DNA of 64,000 bases. Origin: Siphonodentalium dalli. Its lineage: Eukaryota > Mollusca > Scaphopoda > Gadilida > Siphonodentaliidae. The DNA lies in NCBI GenBank assembly GCA_032622095.1, contig CP136064.1, positions 37,622,426-37,686,425 of the forward strand, written 5' to 3'. Of the stretch, positions 23,061-34,602 are shown piece by piece. How positions within the stretch are numbered: the first letter of the stretch is position 1; each line of letters begins with the position of its first letter. The notes under the pieces are model-generated. The model was not told the DNA's origin. It saw only the letters and a program-made list of their open reading frames with translations, and searched no databases. Made by a program: the position numbers and the translations under genes.

Positions 23061-24229
23061 TTTTCTTATATTGAGCAGTGTGTAGCCCATACAATATCTT
23101 TACCAACGTATTCAACACGTATACAATACGGTAAATGTCGACGTCACGAGTCAAATTACGTCAACTTTATCTTTTGAACAAGAACTACAAACTTTATTAA
23201 TAAAGTCGCCTATCAGTTTGATAAAAATGGCCATAAATTACGACAGAAACGAATCAATAAACGCTAAATCTCGATGTTGAATAGTTCTAGTGGGTGTGTA
23301 ATAAAACACAACCACACATTATGTGTGCGTGGTGAGAAAATTAAATCATGCTGCAAGTTACAACTCGCGAATCATCGTAACGTTGTAACATTCCGCGTAA
23401 CAAACTCGTGCGTTAATTTTCACGTCATGCACACATATGTGTGGTTCTGTCTATTTTATATGAATGAATAATCATTCCAGAGTGTATTTATAAAATAATA
23501 TATGCCAGAAGTTGCATATTGTTGGCTTTAAAGTGCTAAATTGGAGCTTGGTCAATATTTACCACGTGCCTATCAACAATGCCACTTGCCTATCATAACA
23601 AGTTTGTGCTTTGCCATGAGCCTATCTGCGGAGGCAATATGCCTGTCATAAATTTGTGATATGACACTCAGGAAAATCGATATTTTTCCCCGAAAAATAT
23701 GTCTTTTATTGTGGATTTGGTTTCATTGTATCAATGGAATGTGCATCTAGTGACATGTGTTCATGAAGCCTACATATCGAGATTTCTACCATTTATATTA
23801 GGTAGTTTCTTTGATAAACGACAAAAACCGGTTGTAAAATTCGACAAATTAAGTAATAACAAATATATCTAAAGGCACACGGCTATCACAAATGGTGTAT
23901 GAATACACCAGTCATGGTCCTATCTAATGCCATAAGCGTTCTCGTCGGGTGGATTCCAGAATTTATGATTTTCCTCAAATTCTGAGCACACGTGTGAAAA
24001 CCGCCACACAATATCACTACAGCAATATGCCTACCCACAGCCACCAGCCTATAGGGTTATCGGGCGTGAATAAACTTGACATAGTATCTTAGACGCATAC
24101 CCCTTGATAGTATGTATATTCTCATCAGTCTTCACCTCAGCATATTCATTGAAGTAAATTACAAGACCTAACTAAAATGATCAAAATGTATGGCCGGGTA
24201 TAACAAGTAGACTATAATAGCTTATACAG
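23061..24229. other. Intron-like sequence of the ZSWIM-like gene
   Basis: No coding segment is recognised. The motif GCCTATC or a close variant recurs irregularly between 23560 and 24060. Confidence 0.35.
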
Positions 24230-24410
24230 TCCCCAGATCTGCCAAGATGTTAAGTTATGATTGAAATAGTTTGTATCTCTGACTATTGATAAATCTGCAT
24301 ACTAGAATTGTTTTTGCATTGCATCGCCCCCTCCCAATAGGATGCATTGCCTCGTGAAATTAAAAACGTGATTCATCAGAATCGTGATGAATCATTGCAG
24401 TCCTACAGAA
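24230..24410. repeat. Repeat copy inverted relative to 58330-58465
   Basis: Both loci share, in opposite orientation, TCTGACTATTGATAA, TTGCATTGCATCGC, CCTCCCAATA and a GATTCATCACG-type stretch. It is probably a MITE or hAT-like fragment. Confidence 0.55.
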
Positions 24411-24446
24411 CAGTTCGGGCTTTGATGTCATGGACAATCATGTTAC

Positions 24447-24789
24447 CTTTTATCACAAAGGTCTTCAATGAAAACATTGAGACTGAGATTTTTCCTAGCT
24501 GCTAAAATATGTCTGCACGGCAGCAGTAGAGCTGTCTGATACCCACATGGACATGTTGATGGAGTGACTAAAATTCTTTCACCAGAATAATCATATTCGA
24601 CTTCTATCAGTTCTTCATGGACGCTGACCGGCTTACATTATCAATGAGCTTCAGTTCCTCCACACGGGACAATGCGTAGGATGTGAGGAGTTTTTTGTAT
24701 CCTATTTCACTCTCCCCATGCACCCTCTTCGACACAGAAACTTTTGTTACTAGCTCCATTGCATGATAATCTCTCTCTGATTTCAGAAC
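24447..24789 (-). pseudogene. SWIM zinc-finger exon of the ZSWIM-like gene
   Basis: The acceptor CCCTCATTAG leads into VLKSERDYHAMELVTKVSV and YKKLLTSYALSRVEELK, which is the usual segment between the DDE domain and SWIM. A one-base frameshift near 24630 moves the reading to EVEYDYSGERILVTPS and then the SWIM motif CPC-x7-LPC-R-H (TCPCGYQTALLLPCRHI). The exon ends at AAAAG|GTAACA. SWIM (C-x-C-xn-C-x-H) is a DNA or protein binding finger typical of MULE transposases. Confidence 0.65.
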
Positions 24790-25260
24790 CTAATGAGGGA
24801 AAATTAAAAAAGAATTGTTAGTTATTTGCAATACGATTATACGAGTCACTCAAGTGGACAAAACAAATACATAATTATTTTTTCCACAAATGGTTGGCAT
24901 AAAAGTTTAAGCCGATTTCCTCCATCACTAAAATTGGAAAATGTTGTGATATGGCCTAAGCTGCTGAAAATGTCATGTGGGGACACCTGTGTATTTGCCA
25001 AATGCATATCCGAAGACCATAGGAATATTATAATCTACATTTACTCAAGGAAGCAATATAGAACAATTGGCATTTGAAAATTCAATTGGGAACTTGGATT
25101 ATCTGATTGACTGAATCAAATGAAATATAAAAAAAAACCGTAAGTTATTGTGGTGGATTGACGGTAACATGGTGTCACATTGACGGATTGGAGTTTATGT
25201 TCAACTGAGTCACATTGAACATAGACTCCAGGCTGTCTATGTTACACAATAATGTATAGG

Positions 25261-25352
25261 TTATGTCGAGAGTCCTTGTCATTAGTAATTTGACATTTAT
25301 TCCGAAGAATGATGAGCAGAAAATGTAAAAATCTCCTAATGCTCTCGACATA
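25261..25352. repeat. Short inverted repeat in an intron
   Basis: GTTATGTCGAGAG and its reverse complement lie about 65 bp apart between the DDE and SWIM exons, consistent with a small MITE. Confidence 0.5.
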
Positions 25353-25474
25353 ACGCTGTTCAACTTAAATGATTGTTGCACTTATGTTGACAGCTCAAGA
25401 TGAATACATGGATATGTTGCGTGGAGCATTAGTTCTTACAGATATTTCAAGCTTATAATAATTATAAAACTGAC

Positions 25475-25937
25475 CCTGATGACTGCCATTAAATCTCTAA
25501 AGAATACTGGCATAGAACTATATTTTGTCACAACATATTTCACTTTCTGGTTAACACTTTCGACCCTGTTAGTTCTGTTGAGGAAATTTGTTTGTTTGTT
25601 TGTAAACCCGTCAACCCAGTCTTCTTTGATAGCATCCCAATTGTCCTTGAAATATTTGAATACATGTGCAGGAGCAATCTTCTCCAGTGCTTCCACAAAT
25701 GTATCATAATTTGGTTCCGGCATACTGATATCTTTTGCAAAATTTCAAAGATTGAGACTCTGTGGCTCTGTGTTATATTCATTTTATGACATGTTATTTC
25801 CCTGCTGAACGACCTCAGTACGTAAAAAAATGCACAGTTTCAAACTGACATTGGGAAAGATTTCCTTTAAAATATCCCGCTCAGTCAGATCTTTGTCTGT
25901 TAGTATAGTCTGTAGTCGATCTATTTCATTATGTGAT
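25475..25937 (-). pseudogene. MULE transposase DDE-segment exon
   Basis: After the acceptor TTTTTGCATTGCAG the frame reads LQTILTDKDLTERDILKE then NVSLKLCIF, the conserved TDKD region. It then shifts to VLRSFSREITCHKMN and VSIFEILQKIS, and shifts again to NYDTFVEALEKIAPAHVF, DWVDGFTNKQTNFLNRTN and RVESVNQKVKYVV, with the conserved E. The exon ends at ATCAGG|GTCAGT and joins in phase to the SWIM exon. The first break is beside a run of seven T. The order and wording match the ZSWIM1/3 family; function is inferred as transposase-derived. Confidence 0.7.
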
Positions 25938-25997
25938 CTGCAATGCAAAAATTCAAATCTAAATGTAATTTGGTATGCATGTTTGTTCACCACTTAC

Positions 25998-26077
25998 AAG
26001 TAATTTCGTTTTTCAACAGCTCGGAATACCGGTTGAGTTGATGCTGATTTTGGATCGAGTCCCATCATGTTACTCTT
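25998..26077 (-). CDS. Candidate small exon upstream of the DDE exon
   Basis: TTATAG and a perfect donor (TACTT|GTAAGT) bound 80 bp that read SNMMGLDPKSASTQPVF and RAVEKRNY. Two leftover bases join in phase with the next exon (NYL-SHNEIDRLQTIL). The phase match and strong donor support it; the family match is weak. Confidence 0.4.
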
Positions 26078-26750
26078 CTATAACATACTTTATGCCAAGA
26101 TTCGAGGGCAGGAGTTATGTTGCTTGTACGTCTTTGGATCAGTTCAGTGGACGCTTTGCGTATATGAACAGAAATTGTACTAGTTTGTCAAAATATACTA
26201 ATTGAGGGTATCATCACTTGACTTTTTCTATCCCAGTAAATGATATATCATTTTGAAGACAGATTAAGTACAGGCCTTTCAGATGATTAATCACATTCAA
26301 GGGTTCATGTGATAATAAATTGTGATTACCACCCTCCCCACCCAGGTTTATCAGGAAACAATTTTTTGTTTGTTTTGTTAGTGTTTATTTCTATTTTCCA
26401 ACATAGAGTTATCCTTCTTTGTTGATCTGCAAATAATGGCTTTCATTGAAGTGTAAAGATTTGTCTGCGGAGTTTGTTTGTTCCAGAGTTATTCTGTTTT
26501 ATTTATCTAGAAATATTAATTTGTTTGTCAATCCGTAAATATATCTCAACTAGTATGAGATCCAGAGAAGAATCCATAGATTTTTTGGGGACACCCATTT
26601 TTCAGCTGAGGATATCCCCATATAATTTTGAATCCACTAAATTTAAATTTTGCCTGTTCTGATCATTTATTATCCCCCGAAAAATTCGGGGAACTGTTAA
26701 AATAGCCGGTGTCCGTCCGTCCGTGCATCCGTCCATCTGTGCGTCCGTAA

Positions 26751-27175
26751 ATGGTTCCGGATGATAACCTTAGTTTCGGTTAATAGATCCAAAACAAATT
26801 CATATGTGAGTTTATCAGACTAAAATACAGGTCAAATTTGAACATGGGTTTGCTCCGCCCATTTTTGCGAGTTATGGCCCTTTTTCGATTTATAATCTTG
26901 TAATTTGATGGTTTCCGGATGATAACTTCAGTTTGTGTGATCATATCTGAACCAAATATGGTATCTGAGTTTATCAGCCCAAAATACAGGTCAAGTTCGA
27001 ATATGGGTTTGCTCCGCCCATTTTTGCGAGAGTTATGGCCCTTTTTCGACTTAGAATCCGGTCAATTTCTGGTTTCCGGATGACAATTTTAGTTTGTGTG
27101 ATCATATCTTAATCAAATTTAGTATGATAGTGTATCCACCATTTCAGGGGACACTGGTTGGATTGTTCTGAAATT
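26751..27175. repeat. Tandem array of about 160-bp units
   Basis: Two full units and one partial unit share GGTTTCCGGATGATAACTT, CAGGTCAA, TGGGTTTGCTCCGCCC and AGTTATGGCCCTTTTTCGA. The array is preceded by GTCCGTCC runs. Related units occur in the opposite orientation at 46680-47580. Confidence 0.8.
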
Positions 27176-27477
27176 TAGTATCGGATTTAGGGTCCTTGTT
27201 AGTTTCTTCAGAAAAGCTGATGCCCCCAATGAAGCCACTTTTCATAATCATAATACACGTAGCATGATTACTTTGTAAGTAGCTCATATAAAGCTCCAAG
27301 AATTTTTATCTCAAACCAATAAAAGTTATATCATTAACCCTTCATGTTCAGATAAATAAGTTCAATAAGGTCCTTGTTTAATGAACAGGAATTCTTCTCC
27401 ACTTTATCTTTTTGTCTGTCTGCTCATGTCATAGACAGCCTACCAAATGAATAATATTACAGTGTATACTTTTTAGC

Positions 27478-27720
27478 TCACCTGAGACGAAGTCTTCGGT
27501 GGAGCTAAAGTCATCACTACTCGTCCGTCCGTCCGTCAACATTTCTTTAAACATCTTCGGAACCATAAGACCATATTTGTTGTGGATGTTCCCTAGGTGA
27601 CCCACCATAAGACCATATTTGTTGTGGATGTTCCCTAGGTGACCCACGTTCAGATTTGTTCAAATGAGGTCACCCTGTCAAATAGTTGCAAAGCTAGTAC
27701 AATAACTTTCCCACCATCGT
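27478..27720. repeat. Dispersed repeat with hairpin head and 42-bp tandem duplication
   Basis: AGCTCACCTGAGACGAAGTC faces GGTGGAGCT, then GTCCGTCCGTCC. CATAAGACCATATTTGTTGT plus the following 22 bases is duplicated in tandem at about 27562-27646. A related head occurs inverted near 48255-48300. Confidence 0.65.
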
Positions 27721-28239
27721 AATTCGTACGACTTCTCAAATTTCATTGGGCCAAATGGGTTCATATTTGATACAAAGGGTCCTTTGGGGACTGTGATTCC
27801 GATTTGTTCCAATGAGGTCACTGGGTCGAATGTGGGCGGAGCAAGTGACATAACAAAACAAAATTTAATTTTCACATTGCTCAATTTAACAAACAAAAAT
27901 ATTTTTAAAACATTTTATAAAATTTGAAAAAAAGTGAAACCATTGTAACATCTGCAGACTTATGAAACTTTAATCTTTAATGAAAGTACAGAACTAATTC
28001 ATTGCCCATACCCCCATCTCACATGGCCCAGACACCCCCCACTCTGCACCCAACCAACATTCCTTCCAACCAATATTATCTCAAACTTCCAACTTTAATA
28101 AATGTTCTACCGAGAAGCAGATGTCTTTGCAGATAGACACAGCGAGACACAGGTGATTAATCTAGATTAGAATAATGTGTCATCTGGCAGCTTGTGTAAA
28201 CAACACTGCTAGCAAATTTAAACACACTGCCTGAATTTA

Positions 28240-28440
28240 GTGTCGGGCATTTGCAGAATGAGGTCCCCAGAGGGTGAGTTTAGTGTTGCTACCCTGTCCA
28301 CCAGGCTAGCATCACCAAATACACCCTCCGGGTACCTAGGCAAATCAGACTGAGGATGAATCCGGTGATGCTAGCCCGCCTTGCGGAATATTGTCATTAA
28401 ATTTACCTTTTGTGGACATCATTCTACAAATGTCAGACAC
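28240..28440. mobile_element. 201-bp MITE with TA duplication
   Basis: The ends GTGTCGGGCATTTGCAGAAT and ATTCTACAAATGTCAGACAC are imperfect inverted repeats flanked by TA on both sides (28238-28239 and 28441-28442), as expected for Tc1/mariner-derived MITEs. An imperfect inner palindrome (GATGCTAGC) is present. Confidence 0.75.
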
Positions 28441-28860
28441 TATATTCAAACTTGTCCTGCATATTTTTTTCTTAACCACCGCTTATCCAGATGAAATAAA
28501 ACCCTGATTTTTCAGAAACATTGAAGGGGGGTATATTGGATTGAATTTGTCTTCTGTCAGGCGGTCCTTCCATCTGTCTGTCTGTTGGGATATCTATCCA
28601 TCCGTTTATAAACAATTGTTTTCTTCTGCATATTAAAGACCAAATATGTTTATATATTTGAGTGTGCATGTTCCCTAGGTGACTCACAATCAGATTTGTT
28701 CAAATAAGTTCATCAGATCAAATAAGTGCGAAGCTAGGGCCATAACTTTCCCTCCCTAGTAAATCTTAACATAATTTCTTCTCAAGAACCATTGAGCCTA
28801 TATGAGCTTATATTTGGTATGGATGGGCCTTGGGTGACCGGGTTCAGATTTGTCAAATGG

Positions 28861-28975
28861 GGTCATTTTTAGGAAATGAGGTCCCCAGAGGGTGAATTTG
28901 TTGATGCTATTCCACCTTGGGGAATAGTGTCATTAAATTTACCTTTTGGGGACCTCATTCTGCACAGGTCAGACA
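28861..28975. mobile_element. Second, shorter copy of the TA-flanked MITE
   Basis: AATGAGGTCCCCAGAGGGTG and its near reverse complement form the arms, with a shortened centre. Downstream flank similarity (CTTAACCACC, CTTATCC) to the first copy suggests that the pair arose by duplication of a larger unit. Confidence 0.65.
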
Positions 28976-30894
28976 CACTAAATACAGACTTGGCTGTTCC
29001 AATATTATTTTCTTAACCACCACTTATCCTGCAGTTGAAATCATACCCTATTGGATAATGGAGGGTATATTGATATTACTATTGATTTCTAGGCAGACTG
29101 GTGGGGGCAATGTTTGGGGCAATGGGGAAGGAGTGGAGGGATAGAGTTTTTACCCCCTACTAGTACTTTGATCAAAAATTATAGACAGTTGAAAATTTCA
29201 TGCCTAATGTATAACATTAGTTGTAGATTAGATGTTCACATCAAAAATAGGTTAGAATTGTTCCCATAGTTTGGTTTGATTTTCCAACATGTATGTTTTT
29301 AAACCAACAGTGCATATGTTCCTACTTCAGGTTAAACTGTTGGACCAAATTGGCCACAACTATTAACTTTATGGGGTTGTACTTGTCTTAAGTGATATTG
29401 TCACGTACTAACTGTTGTAGTCTTCAGAGTCTCAGTCTTTACAGTCTGGTGATCGACCCACATTCATTGACTGTCTTGTTAAATAAATGGCAGAAACCAT
29501 TTAGTAAAGAAAGGGTTTATTCTACTTATTTTATTTCAATTTAGTATGTGTTATTTACCACGCTTTTATGCACACAAGTTGACATCTGGAATTTTGTATA
29601 TTCTTATAATTGTTTTCATCTCAATGAATATGTATACATAATTTGTTTTTGTGTCAATTGTTCTTGTTGCATTTTAGTGAAATAAAAATTATCTGTGTCT
29701 TTTTTTTCTGAAGCCATCTACAGCACTTGTCTGGTTTTGTAGTTGTGGCTTGACCATTAGCACCACGTTGCATGGTGCTTCATACGGGTGGCCAATTTCC
29801 ATTTCTCCAACTAATAATCAGGTTTCAGTTGAACCATCAACCATGCCACAATGCATTATAAATTATGCACTGATATTTACAACTTTCATTTCCAACTGTT
29901 TAAAATTTTAACTAAAGTTTTCTCTATGATTGACAATCTGAAAAAAACTCCCAACTAAATGACTACTGGTATGTGATTACAACTTACTCTGATATTATGA
30001 ATTGCGCAGAGCAAATAGTTGCTTTCCATGTACTTGTCATGGAAAGGATGGTTTATGAATTGAAATTATTTTGTACCTTAATAGTTGGTAGCCACCCCCC
30101 AGTGCTTAAAAGATGCACAAAACAAGATGATGGGTGCCCAACAGTTATTGTCTTAGATCTTTTGGGTGAGACCCCCCCCCCCCCCCATATGCTGATTTAG
30201 AAATATGGTATGAATAATTATGCAGAAATAACATTGATTCAAACTTTAGTAACCTTTTCTATACTAAATACTTATTGATGACTATAGTTTAAAGTTCTCA
30301 TCCCTGGGGTGGATATGTTCAGATAATAAATTTAACTCAAATCAATTCAAATACCAGTTATTATCGGAACATTTCACACAAAAGGATAGGATTCCTTTAT
30401 GGATTTGGCAATTTCTGATGTCTGCTGATGTTTAATGTATTAACATCCCTACAGATGAATAGTAGGCCTACTTTTATAACTGAATCGGTGAATGTGGGCA
30501 ATAAATTTAGTATAGAAAGGGTTGACCAACACCAGGTGTAAATAAAGGGAAGATGTGGGGGGGCAGCAGGATGAGTTGCAAGTCTATTTAAATCAACCCT
30601 CTTTTCCAAAGTTAAAACATCTTTGTGTTCATATTTTGGGGCTGAATGCTGTTATGATGTGGTACTTTATGAAATCATTTCATATTCTCATGGTAATGCT
30701 GGTTGTCTGACTGAATTGGTAGGTCAAACGTGACAGTGCCACTACATTATCACACCACCACCTCAGAACATGATTGATCTCACCACCCCACCCCCTCATA
30801 TTTCCGAATGACTTGCATTGTACTTTACTAAATAGTAAGACTGTTTATATTAAAACCCAGTTGTAGCTAATGCTATATCAAAATTGAAAGACAC
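28976..30894. other. Intron-like sequence, nothing coding recognised
   Basis: It contains a C run of about 16 near 30170-30186 and AT-rich filler. The exon bearing the first catalytic Asp of the ZSWIM-like gene would be expected between here and 26080, but I could not find it. Confidence 0.35.
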
Positions 30895-31188
30895 CTTTGA
30901 TTGGGACGTTTGCCCTTCCCTCGACTTTCAGCTTTCCTGCCGCAGTGAATACATCTGTATTCTAGTTCTGTGTATTTGATTTCTTGTTTAAATGTTCTAT
31001 TATGACTTTGTTTGATAGTCGCTGCTATGGAGCGGCTGTTCCTTATGTAAAGATTAATATAATTATCTTTCTCATATTCTTTTATTTGGTCATTCAGTTC
31101 CTCAAAATTAGATAATTCTTTTCCCAAACAAAAGACATCCATGTTGGATGTTTTGAAATCTGGACAAATAAAACTCAGAATGAATCCC
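30895..31188 (-). CDS. First coding exon of the ZSWIM-like gene (FAR1-like N-terminus)
   Basis: The frame from the ATG at about 31188 or 31142 reads MDVFCLGKELSNFEELND, then IKYTELEYRCIHCGRKAE and RGKGKRPNQ, and ends at a GTGTCT donor (CAAAG|GTGTCT). ZSWIM1/3-like proteins begin with exactly this kind of segment: a stretch around F-x-E-L, a predicted helix, then a Y-x-C-x-H/C cluster followed by a basic G-x-R-P-N-Q motif. No break is seen in this exon. The family placement is from memory of the motif pattern. Confidence 0.6.
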
Positions 31189-31273
31189 ATAATACTCAAT
31201 TTATTTCCGTTTTACTCTTTTATGTTATGGTTAAGAGAAACAGATGCACAATGTAACAATAACGCGACTCTGA

Positions 31274-31342
31274 GGCTACAGTTACGGGACTGTAACAATA
31301 ATTATTTTCATAACTTCCGGTTACAGTCCCGTAACTGTAGCC
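31274..31342. mobile_element. 69-bp palindromic MITE, copy 2
   Basis: This is the same element as at 18695-18763 in opposite orientation, with the same flank on one side. It sits about 100 bp upstream of the first ATG of the ZSWIM-like exon, so it could lie in the promoter. Confidence 0.8.
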
Positions 31343-32449
31343 ACTCCGTAATTTGAATCCTGCATGTTTATAGCAAGGGATATGAACATGTGTACTGTTT
31401 TAATACCACTGTACCCAATTCTTGTGAACCAGAAAGGTGGGGAGTCCACCCTCATAATACAATGTACATGTAGCGGTATATAAGATTAAAATTATCAAAA
31501 TGTATTGCCAGATAAATATTTGAAATAAATTATAATCTCTAGGTCAAATTGTGGGTAAATATGTTTTTTTCCCTTTATATTGGGTCAAATTAACACTACC
31601 TATATGTTCCTTTGTGGTGAAATTTAAGACTGCATTCATGACAAACTGTAAAATACTTGTATGTCTCGGGGCATTAGATGAGGGGGTATGAAAACATTAA
31701 TTTAAAATACAATGAATTTCCTACCTACAAACCCTATCTTCCCCTGGTCTGGAGGGGTGCTGATAGCAGAAACAGTCATAGATATTTTTAGGCCTCATAG
31801 AAGTTTTGTCAGCCATGGATCTGAATTTATTTTGAAAGGCCACCCGTATGAACTTGAAGATTTAGCACTTTACCATTTTGTAATTTCCCTGATCTGTTCA
31901 TTTAATTTAAATATTATATTGTAATGTCATTGTGCTCACCTTCAATACACTTGCCAAAACAACTGCACATCCTGACAGTTTACATTTAGGATAAAATATT
32001 GAATAAATAAATAAATAAGAGTATAATTCTATCGTTAAAAACAATTCACTGTTATCGAACTTACCGCGCGTAATCAAGAGTCAGAAACAAGTACTGGGAA
32101 AACCCAAATAATTCCCCCAATTTAACATGTTACGACATCTAATATCACGTGATATTACGCGAGACTGGTGTGCATTCATATATACATAAATGCACACCTT
32201 GTGCATTTATGTAGAAAACGTTACAACGACCCCATCAGCCACTCTGACTTGTAAACAAAAGTGAGTCTCTGCTGTTGTATCATCATGCATATGTGCTCTG
32301 ACAATTGACAAATACAAATCTTGTCTTATTTCGTTCTATATAAACGCGCTTGTCCATCTAAATGCCTGTGGCACTTTTGCTAGGATGACCAAACTTTGAA
32401 AATAAGATTTTAACAAAAATCAAATCGAATAGCTCTGCGAGACCTTGAC
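31343..32449. other. Intergenic; no supported gene
   Basis: A plus-strand open frame at 31712-31924 lacks splice signals and recognised motifs. Confidence 0.35.
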
Positions 32450-32951
32450 TTAAAGGCACGTGAGGCCTTAGTTGTCGAAAATATTCATATTTGTTCTAAT
32501 CACCGTAAACAGAAAAACATTAAAACGCATACAGTTTCGTTCATATATACAATGACCATCACGTAAACAGCATGTTATCATAAAGGCCTACTATATTTTA
32601 CCAAAGCAAGAGTCTGATTGTGTTCCAGAAGACAGCACAATGCTACTGGCTAATCACACACAAATGGCATAAACGCTCTTTATTAGTTCCATATCAGGAA
32701 TTCACCAACAAAGAACGCTCTTTATGTTTACCATCATAATATAAACAAACACCAGAAAAGTAACTTTTTATGCTTTTGTTTACATAACAACGGACAAACA
32801 TTTGACAATAACATACTGTTTATGTGATATTTCGTATTTGTTTACGGACAAAGTCTGTCTACATTTTGATGTTCTTTCTGTTTGTGGCGGTTGTTGACGG
32901 GTGGAAATATTTTCACAGGATACCCACCGCCAAGGCCAACCGTACCTTTAA
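32450..32951. mobile_element. TTAA MITE family 1, copy A
   Basis: TTAA at each end flanks AGGCACGTGAGGCCTT and CCAAGGCCAACCGTACCT, which are imperfect inverted termini. The interior holds a paired ACGCTCTTTAT core at 32669-32725 and a GTGGCGG/CCACCGCC end. There is no coding capacity. It is likely mobilised by a piggyBac- or Kolobok-type transposase supplied elsewhere. Confidence 0.85.
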
Positions 32952-33435
32952 AACTAAAAACTTTTCACTCCAGAAGCAGAATAAAATAAATAGTAATTAA
33001 AGTTTTAGGTGATAAATTGGATAGGGCATCTTTAAAGGATCTCAATTGGTTATCTGTGTATACGTGTGATATCATAGAACAACTTCTATTCTAAGCCCGT
33101 AACGTGCTGGTTTCGGGAGAACAGGTTGTTTGATAGAATTTTGTTTTAGGTTCATAATCGGCGTAGAATCGCATAACGAACTGAAAATTAGTGTTTTAGT
33201 GCTATTATCTACTCATAATGACTTATTATAAGTTCATCACGGGTGGAAAATAACACGACTTACCATCAGTGTGGCCCGCGCCATAACAGAATAACAGTCC
33301 ACTGTGGGCTTATTTCATAATCAAATAATCCAATATGAACCTTTGTGAATATTATAGCTCGATTGTAAACCTATTTGGGCGCGGATATGTTGAAAAGTTA
33401 GTCCATCATATATACATATTTAAATTCATTTTCAG

Positions 33436-33937
33436 TTAAAGGCACGTGAGGCCTTAGTTGTCGAAAATATTCATATTTATTCCAATCACCGTAAACACAA
33501 AAACATTAAAACGCATACAGTTTCGTTCATTTATACCATGACTATCGCGTAAACAGCATGTTATCATAAAGATTTACTATATTTTACCTAAGCAAGAGCC
33601 TGATTGTGTTACAGAAGACAGCACAATGCTGCTGGCTAATCACACACAAATGGAAGAAACGCTCTTTATTCGTTCCATATCAGGAATTCACCAACAAAGA
33701 ACGTTCTTTATGTTTACCATCATAATATAAACACACACCAGAAAAGTAACTTTTTATGCTTTTGTTTACATAACAATGGTCAAAGATATGACAATAACAT
33801 ACTGTTTATGCGATATTTCTTATTTGTATACAGACAAAGTATGTCTACATTTTGTTGTTCTTTCTGTTTGTGGCGGTTTTTGACGGGTGGAAATATTTTC
33901 ACAGGATACCCACCGCCAAGGCCAACCGTACCTTTAA
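33436..33937. mobile_element. TTAA MITE family 1, copy B
   Basis: Same orientation, length and termini as copy A, 484 bp further on, with scattered substitutions. It is flanked by TTAA at 33436-33439 and 33934-33937. Confidence 0.85.
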
Positions 33938-34602
33938 TTGTCAGTTTTGTATGTATTGCCAATTCAATTGAATTAAAGGTATGCCCGGATAAGAATATCT
34001 CTAAATTATTTTAAAGGCACTTGGTAATATGAGGCATCAAACACAACAACTTGCAGATTCAGTATTAGCTTTATCATAAAATATATCTAATGGAGATTCA
34101 GTTTTATTGATCTGAAATTGACAAGAGTTTATGTGAAACTTCCGGTAATATTATGTAATATAGATAATATTTATATAGCGACTCCCCATATCAAATTCAC
34201 ATTCAAATAAATCTATGGATATGTGGAAAATAAGTTTTGTTGTTAGAATTATTTGAGTCAGGATAGCGTCATTGGAAGAAGTGACTCGTTCGTTTTGTAT
34301 TTTCAAATGGTGACTTGACAGTCACCACATGTATAGTCTTCACCACATGGCGATGACTTTAGTTAATTTTGACAGGGTAATCTAATATGACGATGCGAAG
34401 TCTCCTATTAATTGTGGGGTTGAAAGCTCGATTTTTTCAATCGGCAACCTCTCTAATTTATTATCACTGAGTGTTGACAAAGATTGGAAGAATTTTTAAT
34501 GGACCAAGAAATTATTTAAAATCAAGTTTCGATCGAAACAAATAAATGAGATGCCGATTTGAGTCCGATATATGTGCATGTAGTGAAACATGAGGATGAC
34601 AG

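Larger units (their letters stand above)
22152..31188 (-). pseudogene. ZSWIM1/3-like gene derived from a MULE transposase, with terminal PHD finger
   Basis: Exons on the minus strand occur in the order expected for animal ZSWIM1/3-like proteins: N-terminal FAR1-like exon (30895-31188), a small linker exon (25998-26077), the transposase DDE segment (25475-25937), a SWIM exon (24447-24789) and a C-terminal PHD finger exon (22152-22374). The splice join between 25475 and 24789 is exact and in phase, giving MAVIR-VLKSERDYHA. At least three single-base frameshifts interrupt the chain (two near 25740-25830, one near 24630), and the exon holding the first catalytic Asp was not found. The protein would be nuclear and DNA-binding if functional. 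It may be a young pseudogene, a dead MULE, or a functional gene with assembly indels. Confidence 0.6.

Noticed and set aside
28917-29144. 75-codon plus-strand frame
   Set aside because: Its start is the MITE right arm; the remainder is repeat flank.
33780-34014. Frames on both strands with similar wording to frames at 55674-56019
   Set aside because: They are translations of the same non-coding TTAA MITE.
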